A DNA stretch of 64,000 nt from Phallus indusiatus (lineage: Eukaryota; Basidiomycota; Agaricomycetes; Phallales; Phallaceae), in NCBI GenBank assembly GCA_027605045.1, contig JAQFWX010000028.1, positions 124,001-188,000 on the forward strand, given 5' to 3'. Shown here piece by piece: positions 21,500-33,577 of the stretch. Position 1 is the first letter of the stretch. Every line of letters begins with the position of its first letter. The notes under the pieces are model-generated. The model was not told the DNA's origin. It saw only the letters and a program-made list of their open reading frames with translations, and did not search any database. Position numbers and translations under genes: made by a program.

Positions 21500-23423
21500 T
21501 CACGTTGATCGTTCATCATTCCAAACGGAATCGCCAGTGTACGCTTTATCTAGCATCTCTTTGAACATTCCCTCTGTTTTCGAGCGCATAACCCTTCCTT
21601 TCATCTATCCAAATTATCGTTTAGTGATCACAGAGCTTATGGAACAGCCTTAGCGATCCTGCTCACCGATGAAAGAGGCAACGAGCCTTTGGGTAAGACG
21701 AATATATACGGTGATTTGATCACCTCGTGTGGGTAAAGCTTCGAAGATTCAAAGAATGGCTGTAAACGAAATGCAATAATACTTTGAAGGGAGGTCTTTT
21801 CGTGACCGTTAACGACGACTTCGTTTTCTGGATCATTTACGGGTTCCACCAAGAGAGCAGGTGAAGGACGTCCTGATCCTACGACAACATGTCGAGATAT
21901 AAGATCATGGCAGAGGTACGCTATTTTGTCTTCAAGATACCTAAAATAAGAAGGTAGATGTAGCTCAGACTTATAAATCATCTGCGTTGAAGAACGATAT
22001 ACAAACTTGGCGTCGCAATTACTCGCTTCCTCCATAATAATGATGTCGTCCCTCCTTCCACGAAAGATGAAAACTTCATTTTTCTCACTTGCGCTGCCTT
22101 CAACACGCTCAAACAAGTCCTTTGTATAAAACTTTCCGTCTTTCGGATCTCGTAAAGAGGGATGGGGGCAATCGGGCGATGTAGGCAAGACCACAAGTTC
22201 TTGTATATTTGAGTGGGTGTTTCCTGGAAGAGGCGCGAATTCGTAGTCCAGTGTGCAGCAGAATCGTAAAAGATGGGGTGATCTCGGTTTGGAAACCATG
22301 ACCATGCCGACTTCTGTGGTTCCAAATCTGCTCTTTTCAAATTAAAAAAAAGTTAATCGATTTAATTTTAAGAATAAAGGACTTACAGCGAGTGGGATAT
22401 TCAGCTTCTCGGCCAGTTCAATCGCACGCTCGTCAATTGGCCCACCTCCGTAAGTCAGACTTTGCAGGGACCTCATCTTCTCCAACAAACTCGGCGAATC
22501 TCTTGCTTTATCGATAAGATCGCTGATGAGAGAGGGGTAAAGCGCTATGTCGGTTACACCGCATTCCGTGATGACCCTGGCTAAGTCGTCGGGATTTTGC
22601 CAAAATATTTTGTCTGTCAGAACAATACAGCCCCTGTGTAGAAACACACGAAGGGAGTCTACATATAGAAAATAATTCGGTAAAAGATTCATGCTGACGT
22701 CATTGAACACACGCACGAAGGTATTGTGGGGCATAGCAAAATGAATCATGACGCATGTACACCAGCGTTCTTTGTTGACCGTTCAGACACTTCTTCGCTG
22801 TCGCGTCCATCCATCTCCGGGTATACTGTACGATCTTCGGGCGGCCAGAAGATGAGCCCGAAGACTGTTCAATAGATAAGATTTCGTCCGCATGTCCGTC
22901 TAAGGCTGGAAGAGCGTTTGGTATTACGGGGATATCGTCGGGTACCGGTGGGTCGTGTAAAGGTATAATCCCAAACTGTCCCGTAAGTTGTTCCCATCCT
23001 CTAGCGTATTTCACGTCACAAATTATAATCCTCGCACCCGATTGTTCGAATAAGTCTCGGACAAGAGCGATGTCTTCAAGATATGTACACACCACATGAG
23101 GTGTATATCCGGCACGTAAGAGGCTGAACAAGTGAACGACGTCTATGTATGTTTTTCCAATCATCCTTTCAAAGAAATGAGTCATGGTCTCGAAAAGATC
23201 AGAAAGGACATATGCACCATAACCCAACAACCTCCCGATCGGCGCATTTAGATTTGAGTTTGGTCTGCCAGTGTACCCCAAATCGAGTAATGTCGTCCCA
23301 AAAAACTTTGTACGAAATATCTTTCCATCCCAAGCCGTCCACGACAGGTATTTTGAAGGCCGTATTGTTGGGATGGTTCACAGCTGCCTGCTCAAGGGCG
23401 GTGAGATGGTTAAGATAACCCAT
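21500..23423 (-). CDS. stand-alone adenylate-forming enzyme (acyl-CoA synthetase-like / NRPS-like A domain)
   Basis: It probably activates a carboxylic acid as an acyl-adenylate. The ATG at 23423 begins MGYLNHLTALEQAAVNHPNN. Landmarks are DVVHLFSLLRAGYTP (about 23120), the A3 loop SSGSSSGRPKIV (about 22850), SLTYGGGPIDERAIELAEKL (about 22430), the A5 motif FGTTEVGMV (about 22310), GKFYTKDLFERV and FRGRRDDIIIMEEASN (about 22060), and after a last intron a C-terminal exon MKGRVMRSKTEGMFKEML ending at 21500. Without that exon the protein would appear to stop at 21637; with the GTGAGC...GGATAG intron it has the normal end of the fold. Total length is about 560 residues. There is no carrier or reductase domain next to it, unlike the NRPS-like carboxylate reductases of mushrooms. 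Its substrate is unknown; it is a different subfamily from the acyl-CoA synthetase at 954-4318. Confidence 0.75.
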
Positions 23424-25648
23424 TGTTAAGTGATCTGAAAAGTGCCAGAACTGGTTTTATGAATGTCCTACAGAGACCTTATAAATATAAAGAAGTGCCT
23501 CGGGGATACTATGCACACTTACAACCACAAGTCATTTTGTTTTACTAAAGCGTGCCAGCCTGCCAACCTCAAAGCATGCCGAGTTTCCGAGTTTAAATTT
23601 AATTGATGTCGAATCAACCCAGCTGACATTTGCAGCTTATTCAAATATCTGAAATATCACAGGGACATTCATTTCCTGAAATTCGATTGGCATCCACTGA
23701 TGAGTATGCAAGAGCCTTTCAAACTTACGTTATCTTCATCAAAGAGGTTTGTCAACAATATCACCGAAAATGAAACAGACTGTCAGTATGTGTTGCCGTA
23801 TGAGGGATCTGATTGTTCATCTGTTGAAGTACAGTCCAGGTCATCTCGCCTTCGTTTGAAACAAAGGACGAAAGGAATGAATGGTCAACTTCACGACGGT
23901 TTGCCAAAAACTAACTAAAACGGCATGAGCCCTGAGATCTGAGAGGTGCGAGTGTGGGCAATATTCGGCCCTGACCGAGACGGGCTTTTATGAATTGTGG
24001 TTATATTTTTACATTTATATTCATGAGAGCGGGCGAGAATTAATAGACGAAGCACGTATACGTACATCACGAAGCCGCACTTTTCACAAAGGATCTCAGC
24101 TCGGCACAATTAGAAGAATGGAGAGAGCCGACTCGAGAACTGCTCGTTCGTAGGAGACCGAGACAATTGCGCATGTTGGTAAGCGGGAGAAGCTAAAGAA
24201 GATTGTTTTACGGAAAAAGTTGAAGCCTACGAACGTTTGAAGTGTTGGCAACAAAGCTGTCCTCGATGACAAATTCACCGGGTATTCTTTATTGCATTCT
24301 TTATTGCATTATTATGTAGTTCAACTGAATATGTAGTCATGTGCCGGAATACTATTCAGTTGAAATCGTGTTGTTCTCCAAGTTCTGATAGGCCGTCTGT
24401 GTGTGTTTGAAGTGCCGTTGACGTAAACTGAGCAAGCATGTTCGTACGCTCCACATTAATCACTAGTATGTCATGGGCCACCGGTCAACGTTCAACAGCG
24501 AGTGACTTTAGGTGATACTGTTACCTTGTATATATGAAACGTAGGTAATGTTGATGAATCTAATATGAACTAATTTGTTCAGCTCCAGCTTGTGATTCGA
24601 AACAGTCAGTTGACTATTACCATTTCAAGTCTACTTCCGTTTTCCATTCATAAGTGAATTGTTAGAGATCTCCCGGGAATTGTAGCACGTCTATTTACCA
24701 TAGTCTACCAAAAAGCGTTGCTTTTCGCGAAACTAACCATTCAATAAAGCTGACCGAGCGCTCCTTTGAGCACAGTATTTGCATGGCCAATATTTAAGCA
24801 AGCCGCCATCTCATAATTTCGCAGCGGGTGGCTGGTTGAACCTTACAATACAAGCAAGTCATTGAGATAAAAAATAAATGAAAAGCACGAGAAAGACAAG
24901 ACAAAAACAAAACCATGCACAGTATAATGCCAAGATGACGGACCTAAATTCAAGACACCGAAACATTTGAGAGCAGTATAGTAGGCATCAAATAATGGTT
25001 CCAGAGCGCGAGCTACGGTATACAGGGGCATCCGAACCCCCAACACCTCATCACAGGGCGCAAGACGGGATGTAAGTAGCGGAGCTCTAGGTTCGTCCCA
25101 AGCCGCTTTTCCGAATTGAGACTCAGTCGGTCACCGTGACATCGTTCTCGAACGTGTGAACCTGAAGTTCACCGGCTTGCGCCGAACTTAGCGGAGCTCT
25201 ATGTATATACACGAGCGCTAAGCGCTAAGCTTTTTGTTCACACTCCGATACAAGCTCCGAAGGACCTTCGTAGCCGGCATTACTTTTTTTCATTGTTTTT
25301 TTTTTGAATTTTCCACTTCTAACTTCTAATTCATATATAAGACATTGCCTCTTATCGATCTCATCGTTTTTATAATAGGACGGGCACGAAAACAAATAAT
25401 ACTGGCACCATTTGCTGTCAGCCTCCTCCAAAGCAAGAACTTGAAGATGAATCGATGACTATTGGATATCTAACTTTCATGAAACACCTCCGCGAAATCG
25501 AATGGGCGTGCCTGACCTTGAACTCCGTCGGATTCCGGAACGGCGCATAATAGGCCAGTGAAGTGAGGCCGGTGAGGCCTTGAGGTACGGTCACAGTACC
25601 CGAGCAACGAGTACATAAGTCGGCTGAATCCCCTCTTTTTCGCATGAA
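23424..25648. other. 2.2-kb gene-poor spacer between divergent genes
   Basis: It lies between the 5' ends of the adenylate-forming gene and FAD paralog 2, so it can hold two promoters. Open frames up to 72 codons (23700-23918 on +, 24843-25046 on -) show no family resemblance. Small repeats are present: TATTCTTTATTGCAT twice near 24280-24310, and AGCGGAGCTCTA at about 25078 and 25190. Confidence 0.35.
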
Positions 25649-25652
25649 ATGA
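25644..25652 (+). promoter_or_regulatory. two-codon upstream ORF overlapping the FAD paralog 2 start
   Basis: The bases ATGAAATGA at 25644-25652 form ATG-AAA-TGA, and the TGA overlaps the main ATG (25649-25651). A ribosome that starts at the first ATG would finish exactly at the main start, which could lower or couple translation. It applies only if the transcript begins upstream of 25644. Confidence 0.35.
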
Positions 25653-27771
25653 ACCTGCTCATCCCCCTTGTTGCTATTCCCACTGCAGCTGCTGTTTACA
25701 AGCTTCTTTCCAAAGTAATTGCAAAGTTGCTATGGGACAAACTCTCTGTTGTGAAAGATATACCCCTACTTTCAAAAGAGAGACCGAAAGATAAGAAATT
25801 TTCAGGCACTGCGATTATTTGCGGCGGAAGGTGAGACGAACAAGTGCTGTTTTAATACATGTTTTTACACTTTCTTCTCAGCATTTCCGGTTTACTCTCT
25901 GCGAGGGTTTGCGCAAATCACTTTGAGAAAGTGATAATCGTCGAGCCGGAAGAATGGGTTTTAGGCGAAAAAGGCTTGGTGGATCTTCACAGAGAGCCAG
26001 ATGCGCCGAAAAGGGCTCGGGTGGCTCAGTACACCTCATTCCACTACTTTCAGGTCATTGTGACTCTCGTTATGAAGGAGATGTTTGCGACGTTTGAACA
26101 AGCGCACGAAAGTATCGCAGGAAAGTAAGTCTGCTTTCACGTATATTGACCAATACTCTAAATTTCTTGTTTTCAAATCTGTGTCTAATCTACAGACTTG
26201 GAGTGGCTGTCGATGTGTTTCACGTTTCGGGTGTTCCGAAAGTTGTTTCTCCAAAGTTTCCCGTCTACTCAGGTGGCGTTCACCCCCCCACTATACGGTT
26301 GTCGCGACCAGCGTTCGAGACAACCACGCGCCAGCTCCTACTTGAAGCTTGCAAAGGAGTTGAATTATTTCATGGCACTGTCACCGGTTTGGCATATGAC
26401 GAGAATCTCAACAGGGTTTCCGGAGTAAATGTGAAGCTTCCGAATGGTGAAACTATTGAGTTGGAGGGTAATCTAGTCGTCGGTAAGTAGAATCTCCCTT
26501 GCTGTTGCTATCCTTGAGGTACAAGATGGTTGAGTACTTCCCTTCTCTAGATGCTACTGGCTCGTTCATGGGCGGTCATCGTTGGCTAAAGGCTATTCCC
26601 AAATACGCAAATTGTCGTTCACCATCATTAGATGATGTCAAATTAGTGTTTGACCCGAAAGTAAGCTACAGGATTTTCGAATTTACTCTTCCTCCCAAAA
26701 TAGAGGAAGCTTTTCGAAAATACGGAATTCCTAACAGTTCAGACGAAACTCGAAAAGTAATGGCCTCGTTACCTGTTAACGGCGCGAATGATAGATTATT
26801 CTTCGTTGACAAACGGGACAAAAATTTCCGTTAGTGATTCTGCTGCTATTGATTGCACCTGTCAATTCTAATACAAAAGTGTTTTAGTTCAAATGGGTTG
26901 TGGTGGATATAATTGGCGTGGAGAGATAAACAATGCCAGCGATATCTCGGACTACGTACGGGATTTGAAATTGAAGCAGCCTTTACCTGAATGGGTGCAC
27001 GATATGTTGCATACCCTGCAGTCAGAAGACGTTCCTGTAACTATTGTGGATTCGGTATACCGTAAGTCCTATAGAAAACCTTCATCGGAAAGACAAGCAA
27101 TTGACATAAATGCAGCCCATTCCGTGTATATTAAATATCACGAGCTCAAGGATCTTCCATCCAATTTCGTCGTAGTTGGTGATGCTCAATCACAGACCGA
27201 TCCAATCCTTGGGTGCGCACGTGAAGCTTTAATTATACTTTAATGTGGCCTGACTTGATGTGCAGTCAGGGATGTTCCAAGGCTTGTGCAACCGCGACAG
27301 TGCTGAATGCACAATTACATAAAGCGTCTCCTAATTCCGTCGGCTACCTACCCCGTACGTTTGCCAAAGAGTATTTCCTCGATGTGCAAACCCGGACCGA
27401 ACACATTTGGTTTGTCCTTAATATTTATCATTTTCTTCTAACGTACGAACCTTCGCAGGGAAAACATGAAGAACATAGATTATAACTATCCAAGTACGAT
27501 TCCTCTTCCGGGAGAAGATCCACAGAAAACGGCTCGTTTTGTTCGTGCATACGGCGATATAGTATTTGCATTAATAACAAAGGTGACTCGAATATCTCTT
27601 TGTCGGAATATTGCTCATCTGTACGAAATAAAGGACCCTGATATCAGTGACCTCTTCGCGAAACAAGTAGGATTCCTCATACCACCGACCGATGTTCTAG
27701 CGCCTTGGGTCATAAGACGGGTTGCATGGGCATGGTTTAAACAATTAATCGGCTATGAGTCGATCATTTAG
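25649..27771 (+). CDS. FAD-dependent oxidoreductase, membrane-anchored (paralog 2)
   Basis: Nine exons can be read: 25649-25830, 25882-26124, 26196-26482, 26551-26829, 26888-27061, 27116-27212, 27266-27409, 27469-27592 and 27634-27771, together 555 codons plus stop. Residues 1-25 are a hydrophobic anchor (NLLIPLVAIPTAAAVYKLL). The glycine loop CGG/SISGLLSARVCANHF spans the first intron near residue 60 and is followed by KVIIVEPEEW. DATGSFMGGHRWLK lies near residue 238, and the FAD motif VVGDAQSQTDPILG/QGCSKAC near residue 410. The GD...DP..GQG pattern is that of group A flavoprotein monooxygenases (the PHBH/UbiH class). The substrate is unknown; an epoxidase or a reductase of the same fold cannot be excluded. 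It is the closest relative of paralog 3, 1.4 kb downstream in the same orientation. Confidence 0.85.
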
Positions 27772-29188
27772 ACTGCACAAGATTGATGTTTACTTATACT
27801 ATATTGAGACGGATTTATTATCACGTCCACATGTTTATTTATGTACAGATCTGCTTTCTACGCTAACTATCACAGGGCGTTATCTGAGAATTAAAGACGA
27901 AAGTGATGATCAAATGTTAAACCCCAGATAGGTCGTAGCCTTGAAAATCTCAAACTGTTCAGTGTTTGCGACTATGTCCAAACTGTGTCCAGGATACACC
28001 CGAGCAAGGAAGCTTTGCGTGACGCACGCGCGGTCACGGTGCTTGGGGTCGGTTCCGGTTATTGCTTGGTACCACGACGCTGCAGTGGTTTTAACCAGTA
28101 TCATCCTCCTTACTTTCATCCCTCTTTAGAGTGAATTTTCCGTCAATTCCTCCTCCAGACTGTCTTTTTCTTTTGATCTCTGGACCCCGGCCGAGGTTAC
28201 ATCTCAGGCCTCTGATCGCACTCTCCAACGTGTTGGCCAGCTCGGATTTTATCAGTACGAGCTTTGGTCTCACCCTGTCGCCTCTCATTAATCATTAATA
28301 TTAGGTTTTCGCACAGCTTTCTAAATTTGCCTATCTTTCTTTACCTTACCTCTTTCATGTCTCTACTCGACATCAGAGCAACGATTCTGTCTAATACAGA
28401 TCATTCCGATTTAAAATAGTTAATGTCCGACGGATGACTTGCGGACATCTGCCCTGAGCTTTCAGGAGAAGTTGACCGGTCACCAAATCCCGGAACTGGC
28501 TCAAGCCGAATATCTCTTTCGTTGGCTCAGATTCCGCGGATCAATACCACAAGACCTTTCTTTTAATCTTCATTATTAAGTCAGATTTGACCATGCAATA
28601 GACCTCAGTACTAATTTTTCTTTAGGTTCGTACGTATCGCGCAACGGGAATTACGCTGAATCGCGATCGGACTCTGCGAAAAAATTCATTAGCTACTCTC
28701 TCTGACAGCCGCAGTGTAAGGGTCGACTTACCGAGACCGCCGCTTTGACTCACTCAACGAGTCATACTCACTTTCCGGATCCATATTTCTTTTTATCCTG
28801 ACTCACTTTATGACTCCAATTATGACTCAAACCATTTCCTTTTTTATTTATCTCAAAATCTATATAAACTCTCAATTTTGTATGCAAATTCCTCAGACTT
28901 CGAATAACGAAGATTTAAAACTCTCATCTGCTCACTCTACTTAAGTCTCTCAACGTTCGCAAGTCTCTATTTTAACGCAAAGTCGATAGTTTATTCAATA
29001 ACTATTTCTACCGACTTTACACGCAGCCCAAGCACGTCGATTTTAAAAATATTTTGTAGGCGCTCCTACCAGCCACCGATGCCCACCTGATTCTACCAAA
29101 TATGCAGTGCGATGGTCTCAATCCCCGGGCTAAATTCGATAAGACCGATATTTAAATCAGCGATCTGGGTTCAATTACCCTCCACAAA
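27772..29188. other. 1.4-kb spacer between FAD paralogs 2 and 3; possible LTR-like block
   Basis: No gene is assigned. From about 28423 (TGTCCGACGGATGAC) to about 29050 the sequence has an LTR-like character: a cluster of TGACTC sites, a TATATAAA box at 28861 and many CTCTC runs after it. I could not find matching target duplications or a TG...CA border pair, so no element is called. Confidence 0.3.
28746..28828. promoter_or_regulatory. cluster of five TGACTC/GAGTCA sites followed by a TATA box
   Basis: TGACTC occurs at 28746-28751, 28799-28804, 28811-28816 and 28823-28828, and GAGTCA at 28759-28764. A TATATAAA box begins at 28861. TGACTC is the core of the Gcn4/AP-1 class of bZIP sites. The cluster lies about 360-440 bases before the ATG of FAD paralog 3, but could equally belong to a decayed LTR. 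Confidence 0.45.
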
Positions 29189-31509
29189 ATGGAATTATTC
29201 AACCTTCTCATTGCCATTCTCACGACAGCGGTTTTTTATGAGATTTTTTCCAGGCTGATCGCAAAATTGCTATGGAACAAGTTGTCTATTGTGAAAGACA
29301 GAAGGACGAGAAATTTTCCGGTACGGCGATCGTTTGTGGTGGAAGGTGAAGTGAAAAGCAAGTGCTATCAATTACATTTTCTTACTTTTCCTTCCTCAGT
29401 ATTTCTGGTCTACTCTCTGCTAAAGTTTGCGCAAACCACTTTAGTAAAGTTATTATCATTGAGGTGGAAGGATGGGTGGTCGGCGAGAAAGGCATGAACG
29501 ATTACCACAGAGAACCAGATGCGCCGAAGAGAGCTCGAGTAGCTCAGTATACCTCATTGCACTACTTTCAAGCCATTGTGACTCTTGTTATGAAAGAAAT
29601 GTTCACGACATTTGAACAAGCACATGAAAGTATAGCCGGAAAGTACGTCTTCTCTTTTCCACATTTGCCTTTCTTGTCCTTGATATTATCGTGCAGACTT
29701 GGAGTGGCTTTCGATATATTCCACGTTTCGGGTGTTCCGAGGCTCATTTCTCCAAGATTTCCTGTCTACTCTGGCGGGGTTCACCCCGCGTCTATATGCA
29801 TGACCCGGCCAGCGCTTGAGACAACCACTCGTCGGCTTCTGCTCGAGACTTGCAAAGAAGTCGAAATCCTTCATGGCACTGTCATCGGTTTGGTATATGA
29901 CGAAAACCTCAACAGGGTGTCAGGCGTAAACGTCAAACTTCCGAATGGCGAAACTACTGAGCTAGAGGGTACCCTAGTCGTCGGTAAGCAGATTATTATC
30001 ACTGCCTTTTTTAGCTGTGCGCATAGCGATCAAACACTTTCTATGGCTAGATGCTACTGGTGCGTTTATGGGTGGTCACCGCTGGCTGAAGGCTATTCCT
30101 AAATACGCAAACTATCGCTCGCCATCATTAGACGATGTTAAACTGATGTTCGATCCAAAAGTAAGATACACACAAGCCGAGTTCGCCCTTCCTCCCAAGT
30201 TAGATGAAGCTTTTCGAAAATACGGACTTTCAAACTAAAGAATAATAGCTCACTACGTGTAATGACACGAGTGATATTATGATTGCGTACCTAAAGAATA
30301 ATAGCTAGGTACATTGTTAATAAAGAGATAATGAGAAACTAGACTATAACGAACGTACCTCACTACGTGTAATGACACGAGTGAGGAAATTAGGCGCGTG
30401 CGCGTAAGTACTATTTACAGTAACTATAGTCACGTAGTCACGGCGTGACTGTAACTCAACATCAAACAGCTCCGATAGCACTCGGAAATTTATCGCCTCA
30501 CTACCTGCTGATGGTACAAATGATAGATTATTGGGATTGGACAAACGGGACAAAAATTTCTGTAAGTAATCTGCCGGAGAAATCGGTTAGACTTATTTTC
30601 TGAACGATATGATGTAGTTCAGATAGGCTGTGGTGGCTACAATTGGCATGGAAGTGTTCGCAGCGCAAGTGAAATTTCGGACTACATACGAGAATTGAAC
30701 TCAAAATTGAAACAACCATTACCTGAATGGCTGCACGACATATTGCAGACTCTACAATCAGAAGATGTTCCCTCAACTTTTGTTGACTCGGTATACCGTA
30801 AGTAAACAAAGGACCTTCTCGAAAAAAAGATAAAGACACAAAAATACAGCCCATTCTGTGTATATAAAATATCACGAACTCAAGAATCTCCCATCCAATT
30901 TCGTCGTAGTCGGTGATGCACAGTCACAAACCGATCCTATCCTCGGGTGCGCATATAGGACTTTCATGATACCAAAATATGAACTAATTGTTGTGCAGCC
31001 AGGGATGTTCCAAGGCCTGTGCAACCGCGATATTGCTTAATGCTCAATTACACAAAGTATCTCCTGATTCTGTCGGATACCTACCCCGCACGTTCGCTAA
31101 ACAGTATTTCCTCGATGTCAAAACCCGGACCGAACATATCTGGTTTGGTCTTCTTGAATTTTTTCACTGATTACTCTTAAGCCGAATCCTTGTAGGGAGA
31201 ACATGAAGAACATAGACTATAACTTTCCAAGTACTATTCCTCTTCCTGGGGAAGATCTCGTGAAAACGGCTCGTTTCGTTCGTGCGTACGGCAATATAGT
31301 ATTTGCCTTGATAACTAAAGTATTCTTAAAATTTCTCACCTGTCTTTCGATCATACTGACACGGATTGAAGGATGCTGATATCAGCGACCTCTTCGTGAA
31401 GCAAATGGGGTATCTTATTCCGCCGACCGATGTTCTCGCGCCTTGGGTTGCTAGACGCGTTGTGTGGGCATGGTTTAAACAAGTCATTGGTTATGAGTCG
31501 ATTATTTAA
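29189..31509 (+). pseudogene. FAD-dependent oxidoreductase paralog 3, broken
   Basis: The gene follows paralog 2 exon by exon (anchor LFNLLIAILTTAVFYEIF; SISGLLSAKVCANHF; DATGAFMGGHRWLK; VVGDAQSQTDPILG; QGCSKACATAI; end YESII). It has two lesions. Near 29299, just after LSIVKD, 25 bases present in paralog 2 are missing. This shifts the frame and removes GTAIICGG, the first half of the glycine loop. In exon 4 a 232-bp insertion (30236-30467) brings a stop right after KYGLSN. The remaining exons are intact and similar to paralog 2, so the loss is recent. A C-terminal or shortened product cannot be ruled out. Confidence 0.82.
30236..30467. mobile_element. 232-bp insertion flanked by TCAAAC, with internal direct and inverted repeats
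   Basis: Comparison with paralog 2 places an insertion in exon 4 between TCAAAC (30230-30235) and a second TCAAAC (30462-30467), a likely 6-base target duplication. Inside, a near-palindromic 26-mer starting CTCACTACGTGTAATGAC occurs at 30249-30274 and 30359-30384, and CTAAAGAATAATAGCT at 30235-30250 and 30291-30306. A hairpin built on GTCACG...CGTGAC lies near 30430-30450. There are no clear terminal inverted repeats and no coding capacity. It resembles a MITE or other small non-autonomous element. Confidence 0.55.
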
Positions 31510-31958
31510 CCATTTTCAGATATCGTAGATTCTGTATTTATTACATATTGAATAGTGTCATTATTTGCTGCTTCTAGCTTGTGCTCCTTTGTTCAGCTGG
31601 TACATAATGCATTATGGCTCCGCGGCCGGTTCTGCCCGACCATGATTAGGCGTAAATTCTCTCGCTAATATGATAGCCCCAGATCTCATGTAGCTCAATG
31701 ATCTTTAAGCTGAACCTCGGATTTCTTCGTACACTTTTAAGAAATGCATTGCACTCGTAATATAATGGTATGTTACACTTCTGAATTTTTTGTGGACAAC
31801 ACTATGCCCTTGGATCCTCTGGACAATTGCGACCAATAGTTAACGTTAATGGACCATCATTTTCATGTCTTCATTTAAAAGTCATGCCCTTTGTCGTTTT
31901 CAGATTGTCATCCTTTCCCACAAACACCAACTGTACTCTTGGGCGCAATCTCATCGTC
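31510..31958. other. spacer between FAD paralog 3 and F-box gene 2
   Basis: No gene is seen. It should carry the F-box gene 2 promoter. Confidence 0.3.
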
Positions 31959-33577
31959 ATGCATCCTATCTTTGAAATCCGAGATATTCTGGATGAAATT
32001 TGTTTCTGGCTCATTAAGCGCGATCTAGCAGCTACTATTCGTCTCAACAAGATTTGGTCAGAAGCCTCTATAGGTCCTTTGTGGAAATCGGTTAAATTGA
32101 CCAGCGCTCTGAAGCTTCTTGGGCCAACTGTCAGCTCGCCTCAACGCAGAGGGTTCTATGTGAGTTGCGTCATCTCTTATAGTGCCTATCCTGAATTTAA
32201 AATTATAAGGATTTTTCAGGAAGTATAACATTAGAACAGTGGAAGAGATTTGTATACTACGCGCAATATGTTCGAATTTTGCGCGCTCATGGTTCCGACT
32301 CTTTAGCCCTCTTGACGGCTATCACATTTCGACCGCGTTCGTTGGAGGACAACCTTTCATATTTTTTCCCGAGATGTCAATACCTCCATTGGTGTGCCAC
32401 GGACTTCCAAGCCGATGCTGTCAACCTAAAAATATTGGTCTCACCCACGTTGGATCACGTTGTCCTCTCTGGAGACGGTGTGGATCGTGTCTGGTTCAAT
32501 CAATTCTGCCAACTTCTGTTGAATGGGCTGTCAAATTTACGCGTCTTTCGCATTGATTACAGTCCGTTAACTGAACGACCTAAACGCTCGGACCCTTTCT
32601 ACTTCCTCTTGATGAAATTCGCACATACTTTGACATCCATTCAAATCCCTGAACTCCTATTAACAAGAACAGTGACCGAGAAGCTCCTAAATGTTAACAG
32701 TTTATCCGATTTGGTGGTTCAAGAGTGTCGACATTTTGATGAACCAGTTCTAACAAAGCAGTTTGCTACAGATACCAATCACAATCGCGGAAACTTTTCG
32801 AGTTTCAAGTCACTTTCGCTTGGCCCATATATAGATGAACTTATCGTCTTGAAATTTTTCCGTCCTTTTCTGTTTCCGGCACTTAGATCATTGCATTGGC
32901 ATTTTCCCGACGCACTCGGTGACGTTGACACCTTATTTGGACTACTCTCCCGAACATGCCCTAATTTGGAGACATTAAAGCTGGGAACTTGGGGCATAAT
33001 TGATAGCGAGAATGTCTCGTGGTCTTCGATAAGATCACTCTTATTAGGCTGTGCAAGAATTGTTAACTTATCGTTGCTTTGTTTTTACTCGGATATGACT
33101 CTCGACAACTTGGCTGAGCTCCTCAAAATTCGAAAAGCTCCTTTAGGCTGGCTTGTTTTGGAACTATCGAACTATCGACCTTTTCATTTTCAAGATGCCT
33201 TACTTTTGGTCGCTAAACATTCTCCCAGTATTCATAGACTTGGTATTCGCGTGCACGACAAAGTATGCTTCCGGCCGTTTGGCGATATAATCCCAAGTAA
33301 TCTCGAACCACTCCCACTCCAGAACAATGCGGCCCAGCTTGAGTTAGAGAACCTACTTAGACGAGCAGGATTTTTTCTTCCCTTTCTCACAGCCATTTTC
33401 ATTGATAACAGTATGTTTTTATCAGAGTCAGAAAAGTCAGTTGCCTCCCTTTTGCTGGCTCTCTCAGAAAATCAGGTGAAGGTTGGTGGGGACGACTGGG
33501 CTTTTTGTAAGCGGGTCACTGATTGTATTGCGGAGTATTATGGAGGAATTAGGCAAACTACCAAGAATACAAGTTAG
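31959..33577 (+). CDS. F-box protein with leucine-rich C-terminal region (2)
   Basis: The ATG at 31959 opens with MHPIFEIRDILDEICFWL, then RDLAATIRLNKIWSEASI and LWKSVKLTSALKLLGP, an F-box-like module close to that of F-box gene 1. Two exons (31959-32159 and 32210-33577) join in phase through a GTGAGT...ATAAG intron and give 522 residues. Using the later acceptor (CAG at 32219) would run into a TAA at once, so the earlier AG is preferred. Leucine-rich stretches such as CPNLETLKLGTWGI and LDNLAELLKIRKAPLGW resemble gene 1 (CPELELLMLGDTDV). The likely role is an SCF ubiquitin-ligase adaptor; the target is unknown. Confidence 0.75.

Noticed and set aside
24843..25046. 67-codon minus frame with a hydrophobic end
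   Set aside because: No homology recognised and no introns or neighbours to support it; possible but unsupported.
28423..29050. Complete solo LTR beginning TGTCCGACGG
   Set aside because: The start and promoter-like content are suggestive, but no matching TG...CA end with a target duplication could be found.
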